Assembly (NCBI GenBank): GCA_021234155.1
Contig: JAJEKV010000077.1
Span: 3,128,472-3,192,471 of the forward strand
Source: Isoetes taiwanensis
Lineage: Eukaryota; Streptophyta; Lycopodiopsida; Isoetales; Isoetaceae
Direction: 5' to 3'
Length of the DNA stretch: 64,000 nucleotides
This document shows, one piece after another, positions 1 through 10,604 of this stretch. Each line of letters begins with the position of its first letter. The stretch's first letter is position 1. The position numbers were made by a program, and so were the translations under genes. The notes under the pieces are model-generated. The model was not told the DNA's origin, searched no databases, and saw only the letters and a list, made by a program, of their open reading frames with translations.

Positions 1-1330
1 ACCCGTTCGCGGGCCCTCCTCAACATCTCGTCCACGAGAACCAATAGGGGAGCCATCACGGTAAAGGGGGTATGGAAATGCAGCGTCCTGGCCGGGTCGC
101 CATTTCTTGCAATCGCATTCCCCTTTGCGGGTGTGATGTCCCACGTAGAATTTTAGGCCTGGCCTTGAAGCACTGGCATGCAGGTTAGGATATGAGTGTC
201 CAGCGGTAGAACATCTCCCCACGATGCCCAGCGGGTACCCCGCCTTTATTGTCCTTGAGGGCTAGGTATGTCTTTGTCAATATTAATACCTTTGCGGGTA
301 CACTGGATCGAGAATGTGAGCTGCGCTTGGCGTTCTTCTGATCCGCATCAAACCATGATTTTGCGGGAATATTCGCGACCACGGCGGCCTTGGTCACCAA
401 AAGCTTGTCAGCGCATCGTAATAAAGCGAGTCGGCTAGTGCATGCTGCTCTAGTGTGGAGGTGCCCAGTGCGGGGGCGTCCATGAGCATCTCGGCGTAGT
501 CCTCTTGCCGCTCATGTCGAGGAGTCTCCAGCGAGGGGCCCAGCTGAGGGGCTGGCATAGTGGGGGTTACGGCGGCTTGCCAAACTAGGTCCAAATAAAG
601 TGGGAGGTGATCTGAGTGACCTCCCTCATCCCGGCTATGCTGTGCCCACCAGGAAGTGGCCCGATGAGATGCATATCTTAGCAACTACAAGCACATAGTC
701 CACACTAGACCCTCCCCACTGATTGTCCTGATACGCATGTGCACTTACGAGAATCGGGCCCCTTGTGAAGGCCATTGCAAATTATCAAAGTCAAAAATGC
801 CACATAGCGAGGAGCAAGCATACGCCTTAGCGTGACACAGGCGTCATCCGACCGCGTGCTTGAGCTACTTCTGGTAGGCTGCTGGGACATCGTCGGCCGT
901 GGGTCAAGCATGGGCTGCTCTACTCCACAATCCCGTACATTGAAATCTCAAGAAGGGCGACCCTACCCAGCTGGCGTCTTTGCTGTATGTCATCATATAG
1001 ATCGACATACGGGTCCATCCTATCCGCTGTCGAGGTAGCTGCGACAGAAGGTCTTTATCAAGGTGAGGGAATAACAGCGGCCGTAAAAGAGGGTTGCCAG
1101 TGGTATTATGCACCTGAACCTTGGCACCGGTTAGTCTGTCTGAGGGTAACCGGAATGTGCCAAAGGGTTGTTGTCAGAGTGGTAGCAAGCCCCCCCCATG
1201 ACCCCTACTGGCATCTGTCACAGTGTGAAGACCGAGAAATGTTAGTAACACAGCCGTCGGTGGCTCAAGATGCTCCCATGTCTCCATGAGGAAGATGAGA
1301 TCCATCTGCTACCCGCGAGTTCGGTATCCC
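1..1330 (-). mobile_element. LINE endonuclease fragment, decayed, minus strand
   Basis: Read on the minus strand, this is the apurinic-type endonuclease and linker of a non-LTR retrotransposon, broken by frameshifts. In order: QETWE near 1290-1272 (the catalytic Glu region), a FPHLDKDLLSQ block near 1070-1040 matching YIPHAKSKFYQ in the LINE at 13.8-19.7 kb, a DPYVDLYDDI block near 1015-985, ICNGL near 790-775, the C-terminal endonuclease motif SDHLPL at about 615-598, and the linker motif SWFDAD near 355-335. The order and spacing follow LINE-A on the other strand, so the family assignment is firm. The RT would lie beyond the left edge of the window. No intact frame exceeds about 100 codons, so it is dead. 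Confidence 0.75.
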
Positions 1331-2900
1331 CATCTCGCCAAAGGAAGCCTCGACAATTCCATGAGACCACCCGAGGAGATACAATTCCTATTTGTCGCCG
1401 AGGGATGGCATCTTGCGGCTCGGAGTGGGAGGAGGGCGGAAGCGAGGGCCGAAAGAGAAGCAGATGGAAGCGAGGCAAAGATGTGGTCGAGGGCCTTGAG
1501 GAAGCGAGGAGTAGGAGCAGGAGAAGGGGGGGGGCGTGGTAGTGAGGCGTGGGTCAGGGCAGGTCGCGTTGGGTTAGGGCTGCGGGGTCTGCAGCAGCAG
1601 TGTGTCGGAAAATGTGCATCCCCTCCAACCAATCTGCGGCACCCCATTTGGCGAATGCCTCTGACCACGCCAGCTCACCGCCTCGCGTGCCTCTTGTTAC
1701 CTGCACGGTGTGAGGTCCTGGCCCGCGCACGGGGATGTCCCCCTTCAACATCCGGCCCCTGGCGCAATGGTATCACGCAGACTGCATCCGCATACCGCGG
1801 AATATGACAATAATGCTCCGCGGCCGGCCGAGGCTTGCCATCTTAGGAGCTTCTTTCGAGAAATGTGGTGGCCCACCGGGAATGTCATCCACGGTCGAGA
1901 ATGTGTGTTCTGATGTGGTGGGCGACTCCCCCCTATACAGCATGCCTCGAACTACAGTTGTAGCCTCTCCGCTGCGCTCCCGGAGTTCTGCGGCCCATGG
2001 GCCCAAAGGTGGGCGGCGGGTCTGTCTTTGGGGGGTGGTGGTGGTGGCTGGGATGGCGGGAGTGGCCCCAGTGTGGGCTGGGATGGCGTGGAGTGGCTGG
2101 AGAGCCGAGGGGATCACGGGGAGGCGTGGGCTGGCGGTGTGGAGGCGTGAAGCGCGGGATAGCGGTGCGAGAGCGCGTTCACCGGCCACAATAGTGGGAG
2201 GACAGCTCTTCTGCGAGCTTCTTCTTTGTAGCCATCTCACTGCTTCGCGCAGTGACTATGAACCTCGGTAAGAGGCCTGGCTCACGTACGTGGGCCGTTG
2301 CCTTAACCCGGAGCTCGAGGCTCCGAAATAGCGAAGCGTGCTCGAGCCCGGCCACAATTCGGCCCGCGGGCTTGCTGTTCGATCTTACTCGAAGATCCAC
2401 GAAGGCGTAATGCAGGCATGCGCAAGAGCGGCCACATACTCCCGTGCTATGGTGGTGGCTGCCTCTACCTCGGCCCAGAGCCAGGTGACCATATGCGTCT
2501 CTGCATTCGCTCCTCTCTCTGTCATGGTGTCGAGTGATGAACCACGAGTCTAGAAGCGGGCCCGCATGTCGGCGACCTCTCACAGCCTCTTTGCGCTTCG
2601 AGTGTGCAAGGCCAAGGCCATCTTCCATCGGCGTCGTCGGTCTCTCCAAGCACATGTCACGGTTCTTCCTGGAACCACAGTTGCCTTTTGAGCACATGGG
2701 ATGCGAGGGACTCCATCTCCAACTGCCATGCCAGCCAGGCGATGCTGTTAGCCTCAATACGAGCCTTTGTTAGCCTCCATTCCCGGCTTTGGCGTGGCTC
2801 CAATTCTCTGCCGAGGCGGGAGTTCCTATGTGGTCCGAGCAGTGAAATCCCTTCCCGTAGGGCTGGCCTCGGCTGGGGGCCTTAGCCTTGGCAGAGCCTC
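1331..2900. other. GC-rich stretch, no recognised gene
   Basis: GC-rich, with purine runs near 1420-1540 and 2000-2160. Open frames occur on both strands, including a 192-codon minus frame at 2179-2757, but their composition is low-complexity (R/S/P/H-rich) and no domain was recognised. It may hold the 5' part of the minus-strand LINE ending near 1330; that is inference from position only. Confidence 0.3.
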
Positions 2901-3023
2901 CTTCTTCATGGAGGATGACTCTCCCCACGTCCATGATGGCTGATCGGGACCGTTTGTGCGGCGGGCCCTGCCTTCAGGTTTCCAGGCCGGCCCATCTTCC
3001 TGTGGCCATGACTCCCAAAGTTT

Positions 3024-3440
3024 GAGGGGTCTTTGGCTGAAAGGATGCCTAGAATTGAATTTGGGGACTCAAGAACGGGCAGAGCACCTTTTGGGTTAAT
3101 CCAAACCCTAAGTGGTGGGCGGGGTGTCTGTGTTTCTAGCGAGCCCAAAGAACAGGATTAGGGGTGCCCACCACCTTTGACTTTGACTTTGACCCTCACT
3201 GCCAACGCTTCTCATAGGTCTTTCCAAAGCTTTGTATAACACGACACCATTTAACATGCCATGCTCTAATCTCGCCAACTTCTCATAGATTAGAATAGAA
3301 CTTCCCCTCCCAATTATTGCGGTGCCAACTACAAAGCGTGTGTGGGGTTTGAGGGCTCAAAGTCCCGAGGGGTCTCGGGCCTCAAGGGTGCTTAGAATCC
3401 AGTTTAGGGCTCGGAAAGGCGGGTGGAGCGCCTTTTGGGG
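3024..3440. repeat. Diverged direct duplication, period about 343 bp
   Basis: A block at 3024-3096 (GAGGGGTCT ... TGCCTAGAATT ... GAGCACCTTTTGGG) recurs in diverged form at 3367-3440 (GAGGGGTCT ... TGCTTAGAATC ... GAGCGCCTTTTGGG). Both lie just upstream of the copia remnant. Whether they belong to a host locus or another element is unclear. Confidence 0.5.
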
Positions 3441-3708
3441 GTTTGGGGGTTTTGGGTCTAGAGAGATTGTAAACCCTAGAGAGAAAAGCGAAAAGGGCAA
3501 ATCAAAGGGGTCTATGCAAGGAGTGAGGGCGCCAGAGAGAGAGTCAAGGGGTAGCTAGAGAGGGGGAGTCGAGGCCCGAGGGAGACCGGCAAAGCTAGCG
3601 AGGGACGAAAAGGGGTAAGGATATGACTAGAGCTAATTTTGTGAATTAATACTTGCATTGGACCTTAAGGAAATGGGAACAAAAAGAAAATTTTAAGGCA
3701 AAGTCAAA

Positions 3709-4722
3709 GTGAAGAAACTCCGAGAGGTGTTAGTAGTTAAGAGGAAAGGTAAAGTGGTGTGCTACAACTGTCATGAGTTAGGGCATTATAAAAATGAGTG
3801 CCCCAGACTTAAAAAAGATTTTAACTGCTATACATGTGGAGGAAGAGGGCATGTAGCCTCAAAATGTCCCACACCTAAGAACTTTGGCAAATCTCGAGGC
3901 AGAGGAGAGTCAAGCAGAGGCAGATCTGGAAGAGGGAGAGGTCGAAGTCATGAAAGGGCATATATTACTCAAGAACAAGAAGTATCTTCCAAAGGAGTGA
4001 CTGAGGAAGAAGATGAAGATGAGGTACATGCTGAATTTGCTGTGATAAGTGATAAGATTGCTACTAATAAATCTGATCATTTGATAGTTGATAGTGGAGC
4101 TGAAAGATCAGTAGTCCAATCTACTGATCTTTTGAAGAATATTTCTGCCACAAGTTCCGGGAAAATTCAAGTGGGGAATGGAGCTCTTCAAGAGGTGAAG
4201 GGGACTGGTCTTTTACAGTTAGAAGATCTTTCAGGAAATGTTGTGAATATAGAGAATGTCTTGTGTGTGCCAGCAATAATTAAAAACTTGATTTCTGTCA
4301 GTCAGTTATGTGATTTGGGATATCGAGTGGTTTTTGAAGGAGACAAATGTAATGTGTATATGAGTAATGAAATAAAGTTTGTTGCCAAAAGGGTTGGAAA
4401 TCTTTTTGAAATGGATAATGTGAAGCATCATTGCATAAATGCAATACACGAAGAAAGTGCAGACTTGTGGCATAGAAGGCTTGCACATACAAATCACAAA
4501 AATCTAAAATCCTTATTGAAGCTTGGCTACATCTACTACCATGATACCAAAGGAAATGAGTTTATATGTGAAGGATGTGCCTTAGGGAAACTAAACAGGC
4601 TGCCATTTCATAAAAGCAAAACCAGAGCCCAGCAAGTTCTAGAATTGGTACATTCAGACCTATGTGGCCCTTTGAATGTGCAAAGCAGAAATAATAAAAG
4701 ATACTTTATAACTTTCACATGA
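3709..4722 (+). pseudogene. copia gag zinc knuckles, protease and integrase N-terminus
   Basis: This frame opens with two CCHC zinc knuckles (CYNCHELGHYKNEC and CYTCGGRGHVASKC, residues about 18-50), followed by an R/G/S-rich linker. The aspartic protease signature LIVDSGAERSVV sits near residue 124. The integrase GAG-pre domain follows, with H-H-C-C zinc ligands in LWHRRLAH ... CEGCALGK, then HSDLCGPL holding the first catalytic Asp. The frame ends at a stop where the integrase should continue with a DDYSR motif; DYSR is recovered in the next frame after about 4720. The usual gag N-terminal capsid region (UBN2 type) is missing upstream, so the start at 3709 is only the first Met of the surviving frame. 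Confidence 0.85.
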
Positions 4723-5138
4723 CTACAGTAGAAAATGCAAGACATATTGCTTGGCAAGGAAATCTCAAGCTTTGAGTGCATCCAAACAATATGTTGCAGA
4801 GATGGAAAGACAAACTGGTCATCAACTTAAATGCATCAGATCTGATAGAGGTGGAGAATATCTTGCCAAACAATTTAAGCAATTTTGCATAGCTCATGGA
4901 ATTGAGAGGCAGCTGACCTGTAGATATTCCCCTCAGCAAAATGGGGTCTCTGAAATGAAGAATAGAACCTTGATGGATGCAGTAAGAGCAATGATAAAAG
5001 GAAGTGGTCTAATAAATTGTGCGAAGAGGCTTTGTCTACTGCAGTTCTAATACAAAATATGCTACCACTAGCTAGTCTAAAAGGGAACATTCCAGATATA
5101 TCCTATGGAATCCAAACCAAAGACTAAATTATGAAAGG
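4723..5138 (+). pseudogene. copia integrase core, frameshifted
   Basis: Continuation of the integrase catalytic core. In shifting frames the segment reads DYSRKCKTYC, then RSDRGGEYL and YSPQQNGVSEMKNRT, which hold the later catalytic Asp region and the Glu of the DDE triad. Around 5038-5138 the frame is lost again, with recognisable residues (ALSTAVLIQN, LKGNIP) before the next long frame opens. Alignment with the second copia relic at 8198-8830, which keeps one frame through this region, shows where the indels lie. Confidence 0.8.
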
Positions 5139-6983
5139 TTGAAAGCTTTTGGTTGCTTGGTGTATACTCATGTTCCAACAGAGTTAAGAAAGAAACTTGA
5201 CAACAAGGCTGAAATTGGATTTCTTGTTGGGTATGATGAGGAGTCTAAGGGTTACAGAATATATGTTCCAGAAACCAAATCTGTCATAATTAGCAGGGAT
5301 GTTTTGTTCAATGAAAGCATACTATACAAAGACAGATATATAAAAGGAGTCAAAGCTACTACAACAAAACCAAAGGCACAACCTGAATTTGAAATAGATG
5401 ATGCAGATGCTAATGAGGAAGAAGATGCAAGTTCAGCAGCCACAGAGATTCCAGAAATTACAAATGTGCCAGCAGAAGATCAAGATCAAGGAGGACATGG
5501 AGACTATCACATAGAGAAGAAGAAAAGAAAAACCCAGGCAGAAAGATTAATGGAGGAAGCTAAATTAGAAGAAGGAAAATTATATGGGAGAGATGAATTG
5601 GGAAGAAGTAGAAGAGTTGTTACATTTGAACCTGAATACATTATGGCCATACTAGAGGATGAAATTATTCCTCAAAGCTTTGAGGAAGTTCAACAAAGTA
5701 AGGACAAGGAGAAGTGGATGGAAGCCATGGATGATGAGCTCAAATCATTCCAAGAGACTAAAACATACGAGCTGGTTAAATCTGATGGTAAGCAAAACAT
5801 TATTGGAAGTAAATGGTTGTACAAAATCAAATTAAATCCTGATGGGACCAAGAAATTTAAGGCAAGATTGGTGGCTCAGGGATACACACAGAAGAAAGGA
5901 CGAGACTATGATGAAACATACTCTCCTATAGTCAAACTTACAAGCATTAGAGTGTTACTAGCTATGGCCAATGCAATGAATTTGGAAATTCACCATACGG
6001 ATGTGAAAACAGCATTTTTAAATGCCACACTTGAAGAGGAAGCATATATGAAACAGGCTCCAGGGTATTCACATGGCAAAGATATGATTTGGAAGCTCAA
6101 CAGGGCTGTTTATGGATTAAAACAATCCCCTAGAGAATGGTACCTATGCATAAATCAGTTTTTGCAAGAACAGGGATTGAAGAAATTTCAAAATGATGGG
6201 AATCTTTATAGATTTGAGCAAAATGGAGAATATTGCATCATTGCCTTATATGTGGATGATTGTACAATGGTTGCAAGTTCATTACAAATTCTGAATATAT
6301 GCAAAGATATTTTAAAGGCCAGGTTCCAAATGTCAAACTTAGGCGAGCTTAAAAAATTTCTGAGAATTGAAGTGATCAGGAACATAGATTTAAAATGGAT
6401 AAAGCTGCACCAAAGCACACATATAGGAAATATGTTGAAGAGGTTTATTCCTATAGTAACTGGACATAGACTGACAGATGTTCATGATATCTCTAATAAG
6501 GAGATTACAGAAATGCAAAATGTGCCTTATAGAGCCTTGATTGGTTGTCTACTGTTTTTAGCAAACAGCACTAGACCTGACATAGCATATGTAGTAAACA
6601 TTTTAAGCAGAAGGAATCATGATGCAACTAAGGTACATTGGGAGGCAGCTAAAAAGGTACTCAAATATCTAAAGGGAACTCAGACATATGGCATTTGTTT
6701 CAACTCAGAAAATCTGACAATGATGAGTTACAGTGATGCAGATTGGGGAGGAGATCTGCACACTAGGAAGTCAACATCTGGTTATGCCATTTTCTTAGCA
6801 GGAGGAGTGATAACCTGGAAATGTAAAAAACAAACTGCAGTAGTTATGAGCTCGACTGAAGCAGAATATGCTGCATCTTCTCTTGTTGCCAAAGAGTTAG
6901 TGTGGTTGAGAAGATTACTTGATGAAATAGGTGTAGACAACAAGCACCTACAGAAATATGGACTGACAGTCAGAGTTGTTTAG
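5139..6983 (+). pseudogene. copia integrase C-terminus, reverse transcriptase and RNase H
   Basis: A 614-codon open frame. Residues about 1-50 are the integrase C-terminal segment (FGCLVYTHVP, GFLVGYDEESKGYR). A K/E-rich linker follows. The reverse transcriptase spans about residues 190-430, with SKWLYKIK, KARLVAQGYTQ, DVKTAFLNA and the catalytic YVDDCTMV. RNase H follows, with SRPDI-like and DADWGGD motifs and STEAEYAA. The frame ends early at 6983 because a small indel shifts the DNQSCLAIVKNP region, so the final RNase H segment lies in another frame. The long intact RT suggests this element is younger than most others in the window. Confidence 0.9.
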
Positions 6984-7231
6984 CAATTGTTAAGAATCCA
7001 GTCTATCATGACAGGACAAAACACATAGAGCTGAATATGCACTTTATAAGGGATCTTGCTGAGAAGAAGCTCATTCAAATGACATATATTGATACAAACA
7101 ACCAAGTAGCAGACATCTTTACTAAGGCCCTACCAGAAACTAAACTTATTAAGTTCAGGGGTCAGTTGAATGTTGCAGACAAGGTTGCAGATTTACAGTC
7201 TTATAAGCTAAAGGAGGAAACCAGAAACTAA
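6984..7231 (+). pseudogene. copia RNase H C-terminus, out of frame
   Basis: After the break near 6975 the protein resumes as SCLAIVKNPVYHDRTKHIE, HFIRD and QVADIFTKALP, the standard C-terminus of copia RNase H. It ends with a short tail at a stop within 7229-7231. The Met at 7037 is internal and not a real start. Confidence 0.85.
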
Positions 7232-7297
7232 ACTTATTAAGTTCAGAAGTTGCAGAAAAGGTTGCAGACCTACAGACTTATAAGCTGAAGGAGGAAT
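7133..7297 (+). repeat. Tandem duplication over the copia polypurine tract
   Basis: The segment from CCAGAAACTAAACTTATTAA through CTTATAAGCTAAAGGAGGAA (7133-7220) is repeated at 7221-7297 with a small deletion and ends in AAGCTGAAGGAGGAATG. The unit contains the end of the pol frame and the purine tract that should prime plus-strand synthesis, so the element has two tandem polypurine tracts. Confidence 0.8.
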
Positions 7298-7942
7298 GAT
7301 GGGTTGTCAGCTTATAAGTCTCTATTCATAGAGCATGTGTGCAAATGATAAAGACCTTGAGTACACAAACATTGAAGTTTACATAGTCTGCCTATGAGAA
7401 GCAGTGGCAGTAGGCAGACTTGCTTGATCATAAGAGGAGCTAGGTTGATTTTAAATTAACCTAAAGTGCAAGAAGTGATCTGAACAATTGGCAAGATTAT
7501 CTAAGGCAAAGATCTCAATGACATTGTTGAAAAGTTGCAAGATAAAGAAGATTCGTGAAAACAATGGTTAAAGGGGAAAAATTGATTCAATGGTTCAAAA
7601 GCCACTTTACTTAAACATGCATGTGGGATATTGAAAGGCTCGTTTTATGCACTTGTCCTGTGGGATATCTAAAGCTTGATTTTTGAACCGGATTAGCAAG
7701 TCGATATATATAGAAGAGATTGAGATGGACTGGCATATAGACGGAGGGTATGAAGCTCAGACGATTGATTTGAAGCCGTCGAAGTCTTGCAGTCAAGCCT
7801 GCTACAGTATTCGGGTCAATGCCCGATGAACAGTGCTAGGACCATTATAATTCCAATGGTAGAATGACATTTTATTAAGGCAAAGGGGTAAGGATATGAC
7901 TAGGAGCTAATTTTGTGAATTAATACTTGCATTGTTCTTAAG
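7298..7942 (+). repeat. Probable 3' LTR of the copia element
   Basis: This non-coding stretch follows the polypurine tract and begins TGATGGGTTGTCAG. Its end shares about 55 bp with 3611-3660, as expected of an LTR whose 5' partner is mostly deleted. It has no coding capacity. The right border near 7942 is set only by where the similarity to the left copy fades. Confidence 0.5.
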
Positions 7943-8029
7943 GTTGCAAGTAGAATTGATCCTTGTAAGAATTAGTGACCACAACTTGGCTTCTTACAAG
8001 ATCAAAGTTTTGTACTTAGTTGTTGAATT

Positions 8030-9250
8030 GGAAAAGGCAAAAGAAAATCTTACTAGACATTTATTTTTCTATCAAGTTCCCTTCAAATGATAACTGGTGA
8101 AGATGACGTAGATAAAAGATATGTATGCCCTGGATGCATGCTGGGCAAATTGACTAGGCTGCCTTTCTTAAAATAAAAAAGAAGAGCGGCTGGTCCTTTG
8201 GATCTTGTACACTCAGACCTATGCGGACCACTAAACGTAGAGGGTAAGACCAAGAAAAGGTACTTTATTTCGTTCATTGATGATTATAGTAGGATGGGAA
8301 GTTGTTACTTACTGTCATCCAAAGATAAGGCTCTTGAGGCTTTCAAATTGTTTGTTGTGGAAATGGAGAGAACCACGGGAAGGAAACTTAAATGCATCAG
8401 GTCAGACAGGGGTGGAAAATACTTATCTAGGATATTTAAACAGTTCTGTCTGGAACATGGAATTAGGACATGCAGGTACTCTCCTCAGCAAAATGGAGTT
8501 GCAAAAAGGAAGAACAGGACTGTTCTAGATGCGGTGAGGTCTATGATAAAGTTTGCTGGTCTGCCCAATTATCTTTGGGAGGAGGCAGTAAAAACAACTT
8601 TCTTCATTCAAAATAGACTGCCTTCGTCCAGTATAAATGGGAATATTCCTCTAGAATTGTGGACAAACAGGAAGTTGGGACGTGAATATGAATATTTCAA
8701 GGCATATGAATGCCTAGCATACGTTCACATACCAGAGGAAAAAAGACTCAAGTTGGACAACCGTGCCGAGATTGGATATCTGGTAGGTTATGACGAAGAG
8801 TCCAAAGGGTACGTAACATTTATGCCGTAAACTTAAAAGGATAGTAGTCGAGAGATGTTGTTTTTTGAAAAGCAAACTCTACAAGGACAAAAAAAGTAAT
8901 AATCAAGTTATAAGAGATCTTGAGAAAATAAAAGAAGAAATAATAGAAGCCAGCATGAATAGGAGTGACATTAAGCATGAATGTGTGTTTGATACAGGAT
9001 CTGATGATGAAGATAATACAATTGATGAAGATAATACAGTTGGTGAAGGCATCTCATAGGTTCAACAACCATGTGCAGAAGTACAACAGCCACATGAAGA
9101 GCACATTGAAATTCACATACATTTCATAAGAGATTTGATAACTAAAGGAATTATAGAGATGCTATGTTCAGACTGAGCATCAAGCAGCAGACATTTTCAC
9201 TAAGGCCACGACTGAAAGAAAGATTAACTGGCTTAAAGAGTTGTTAGGAA
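8030..9250 (+). mobile_element. Second Ty1/copia relic, internally deleted
   Basis: A related but distinct copia copy abuts the first. It keeps the integrase (8103-8830) and then jumps almost directly to the RNase H C-terminus (HFIRDLITKGIIEM near 9118-9165, QAADIFTKA near 9182-9208). The RT and most of RNase H are missing, so this is a deletion derivative. Between them lies an acidic linker (8865-9059) like that after the integrase in full copies. Confidence 0.75.
8103..8830 (+). pseudogene. copia integrase of the second relic
   Basis: The reading starts with CPGCMLGKLTRLPF (zinc-binding Cys pair) and passes an in-frame stop near 8175. It then continues from Met 8198 as DLVHSDLCGPL, IDDYSRMGSCYL, RSDRGGKYL, YSPQQNGVAKRKNRT and GYLVGYDEESKGY. 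The catalytic Asp residues are present, but the usual Glu of SERKNRT is Lys (AKRKNRT), so this integrase lacks a key residue. The frame stops at 8828-8830. Confidence 0.8.
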
Positions 9251-10426
9251 TCTCTGCAGGGATATGGCATGAAGGGAAAGATGTAGATGAATATCATGCC
9301 ATAAATGGGTAAATGTCCAATGAAGGTTATATGATATATGGAATCGAGACTTGAAAAAAAGAGGGTCGAATAATAAGAAAAGGAAAAAATAAGGAAAGGG
9401 CCGGAAATAAGATAAGAGATGATCGAAAATACAGAGCGTGTGCCGGATTAAGAAGAAACATGGCCGAAACCTGGATTTGAGGCCAAATAATTTGAAAGCA
9501 GAGGTGATCGCTTGGGCTCTCGGGGATTTGCAGATGGTCAACGGTGCCACATAAAAAAAGGTCAATCACTTTGTAAACGATGCAATTTGATTAAGTTTGA
9601 GCTATAATTGTTGCCAAGGAAGTTTTACCTAATTAGAAGCAAGTAATAAATTAGATGATCCATCTTGTTTGAGAAAACCTACAGAGTAAAAATTGATTTC
9701 CCATACGAGGGATAGAAAATTTTGAAAAGCTTAGAAAATAAAAATGCTCCGAAACTAGACAATCATCGAGAGCACGACAAAAATAAAGAGTACAAGATAA
9801 TAGATGAATCATCCGCCATGTACGCTCAGCAAAAGTGAGAAAACTGGCAACAACTTCTCGTCGGGATGAAAAACATTGCCCTTCCAGGTTTTCGAGGAAC
9901 ACCCTAGTGAAAATTGGTCGCCAACGCTTCCGAGGAACGCTGACAGCGCTCGAACCAGAATAGAGACAACATGAAAGCGTCGCGCTACCAATAAGGTTGA
10001 AGCACTCAAACGGAGATGCTCGACCGCTAGCACAACAACCTCCAAAGTCACCTGCAAAGTCAAGGATGAACAAAGAAAATAACACGTCAGGGAGTTAGGC
10101 GCCGTACGCATTAGTATAGAAAAAATATGATAAAACTCGGAGGCTCCAGGACCACGCTGAGAAAGAAACAATAGCCGACCAATCGGGAACCATCCATGGA
10201 ATGACCGTCATGGGAAATAACATCTGATTAGTGCTGCCTCAGAGGCTACAATGCCACACTGAGAAAAATAAATAATATATATGGACTCGAAGGCTATATC
10301 ACCACGCCGAGATAAAATGAATAAGAGCTACAAATGCCATGCCGAGAAATGAGATTAAGTAGAAGAAATTAAAAGCCACTGAGCCACATGATAGAAAAGA
10401 GCTATAACCACACACTGGACCCCAGG
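9251..10426. other. A-rich unassigned stretch
   Basis: AT-rich DNA after the copia relic; from about 9350 the plus strand becomes purine-rich. Minus-strand open frames at 9233-9569 and 9651-10171 are F/L/S-rich products of base composition and show no domain. I see no gene. Confidence 0.4.
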
Positions 10427-10604
10427 GAGAGATGGGTGGGAAACTTGTGGAGCCAAAAAGGAGCAAGATGGAAAGGAGCTCTAGAGAACGCCGATGACTG
10501 GAAATGAGACAAGAGGCGTAATAAATAGGAGACATGAGAAAGGACGCCCCATCCAGGAATGTTCGGGTTCTATTGCTATCGCAATAGAACCGTGGCATTT
10601 CTAG
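10427..10604 (+). mobile_element. Candidate Helitron 3' end, copy 1
   Basis: About 180 bp shared with 24140-24342 (GGAAACTTGTGGAGCCAAAA ... AAATAGGAGACATGAGAAAG). It ends in a perfect 9-bp inverted repeat, TTCTATTGC-TATC-GCAATAGAA (10568-10589), followed 15 bases later by CTAG (10601-10604). A short hairpin shortly before CTRR is the known Helitron 3' signature. The 5' end (TC) and any RepHel coding sequence were not found, so this is a candidate only. Confidence 0.4.

Larger units (their letters stand above)
3608..7942 (+). mobile_element. Ty1/copia LTR retrotransposon, decayed
   Basis: A Ty1/copia element with domain order zinc knuckles, protease, integrase, reverse transcriptase, RNase H, which is diagnostic of copia (integrase before RT). 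At least three frame breaks (near 4714, 5050-5138 and 6975) and the absence of the gag N-terminal region make it defective. A block of about 55 bp at 3611-3660 (GGGGTAAGGATATGACTAG ... TTGTGAATTAATACTTGC) recurs at 7886-7935 and may be the end of a truncated 5' LTR and of the 3' LTR. No tRNA-Met primer site was seen after the left copy, so LTR borders are tentative. Confidence 0.85.

Noticed and set aside
2179-2757. 192-codon minus-strand open frame in GC-rich DNA
   Set aside because: R/S/H-rich with no recognised motif; GC-rich DNA gives long chance frames on both strands. It may be the 5' part of a LINE, but I cannot support a gene.
3600-3720. Met-tRNA primer site for the first copia element
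   Set aside because: I looked for TGGTATCAGAGC or a close variant after the left repeat and saw none; the 5' part seems deleted.
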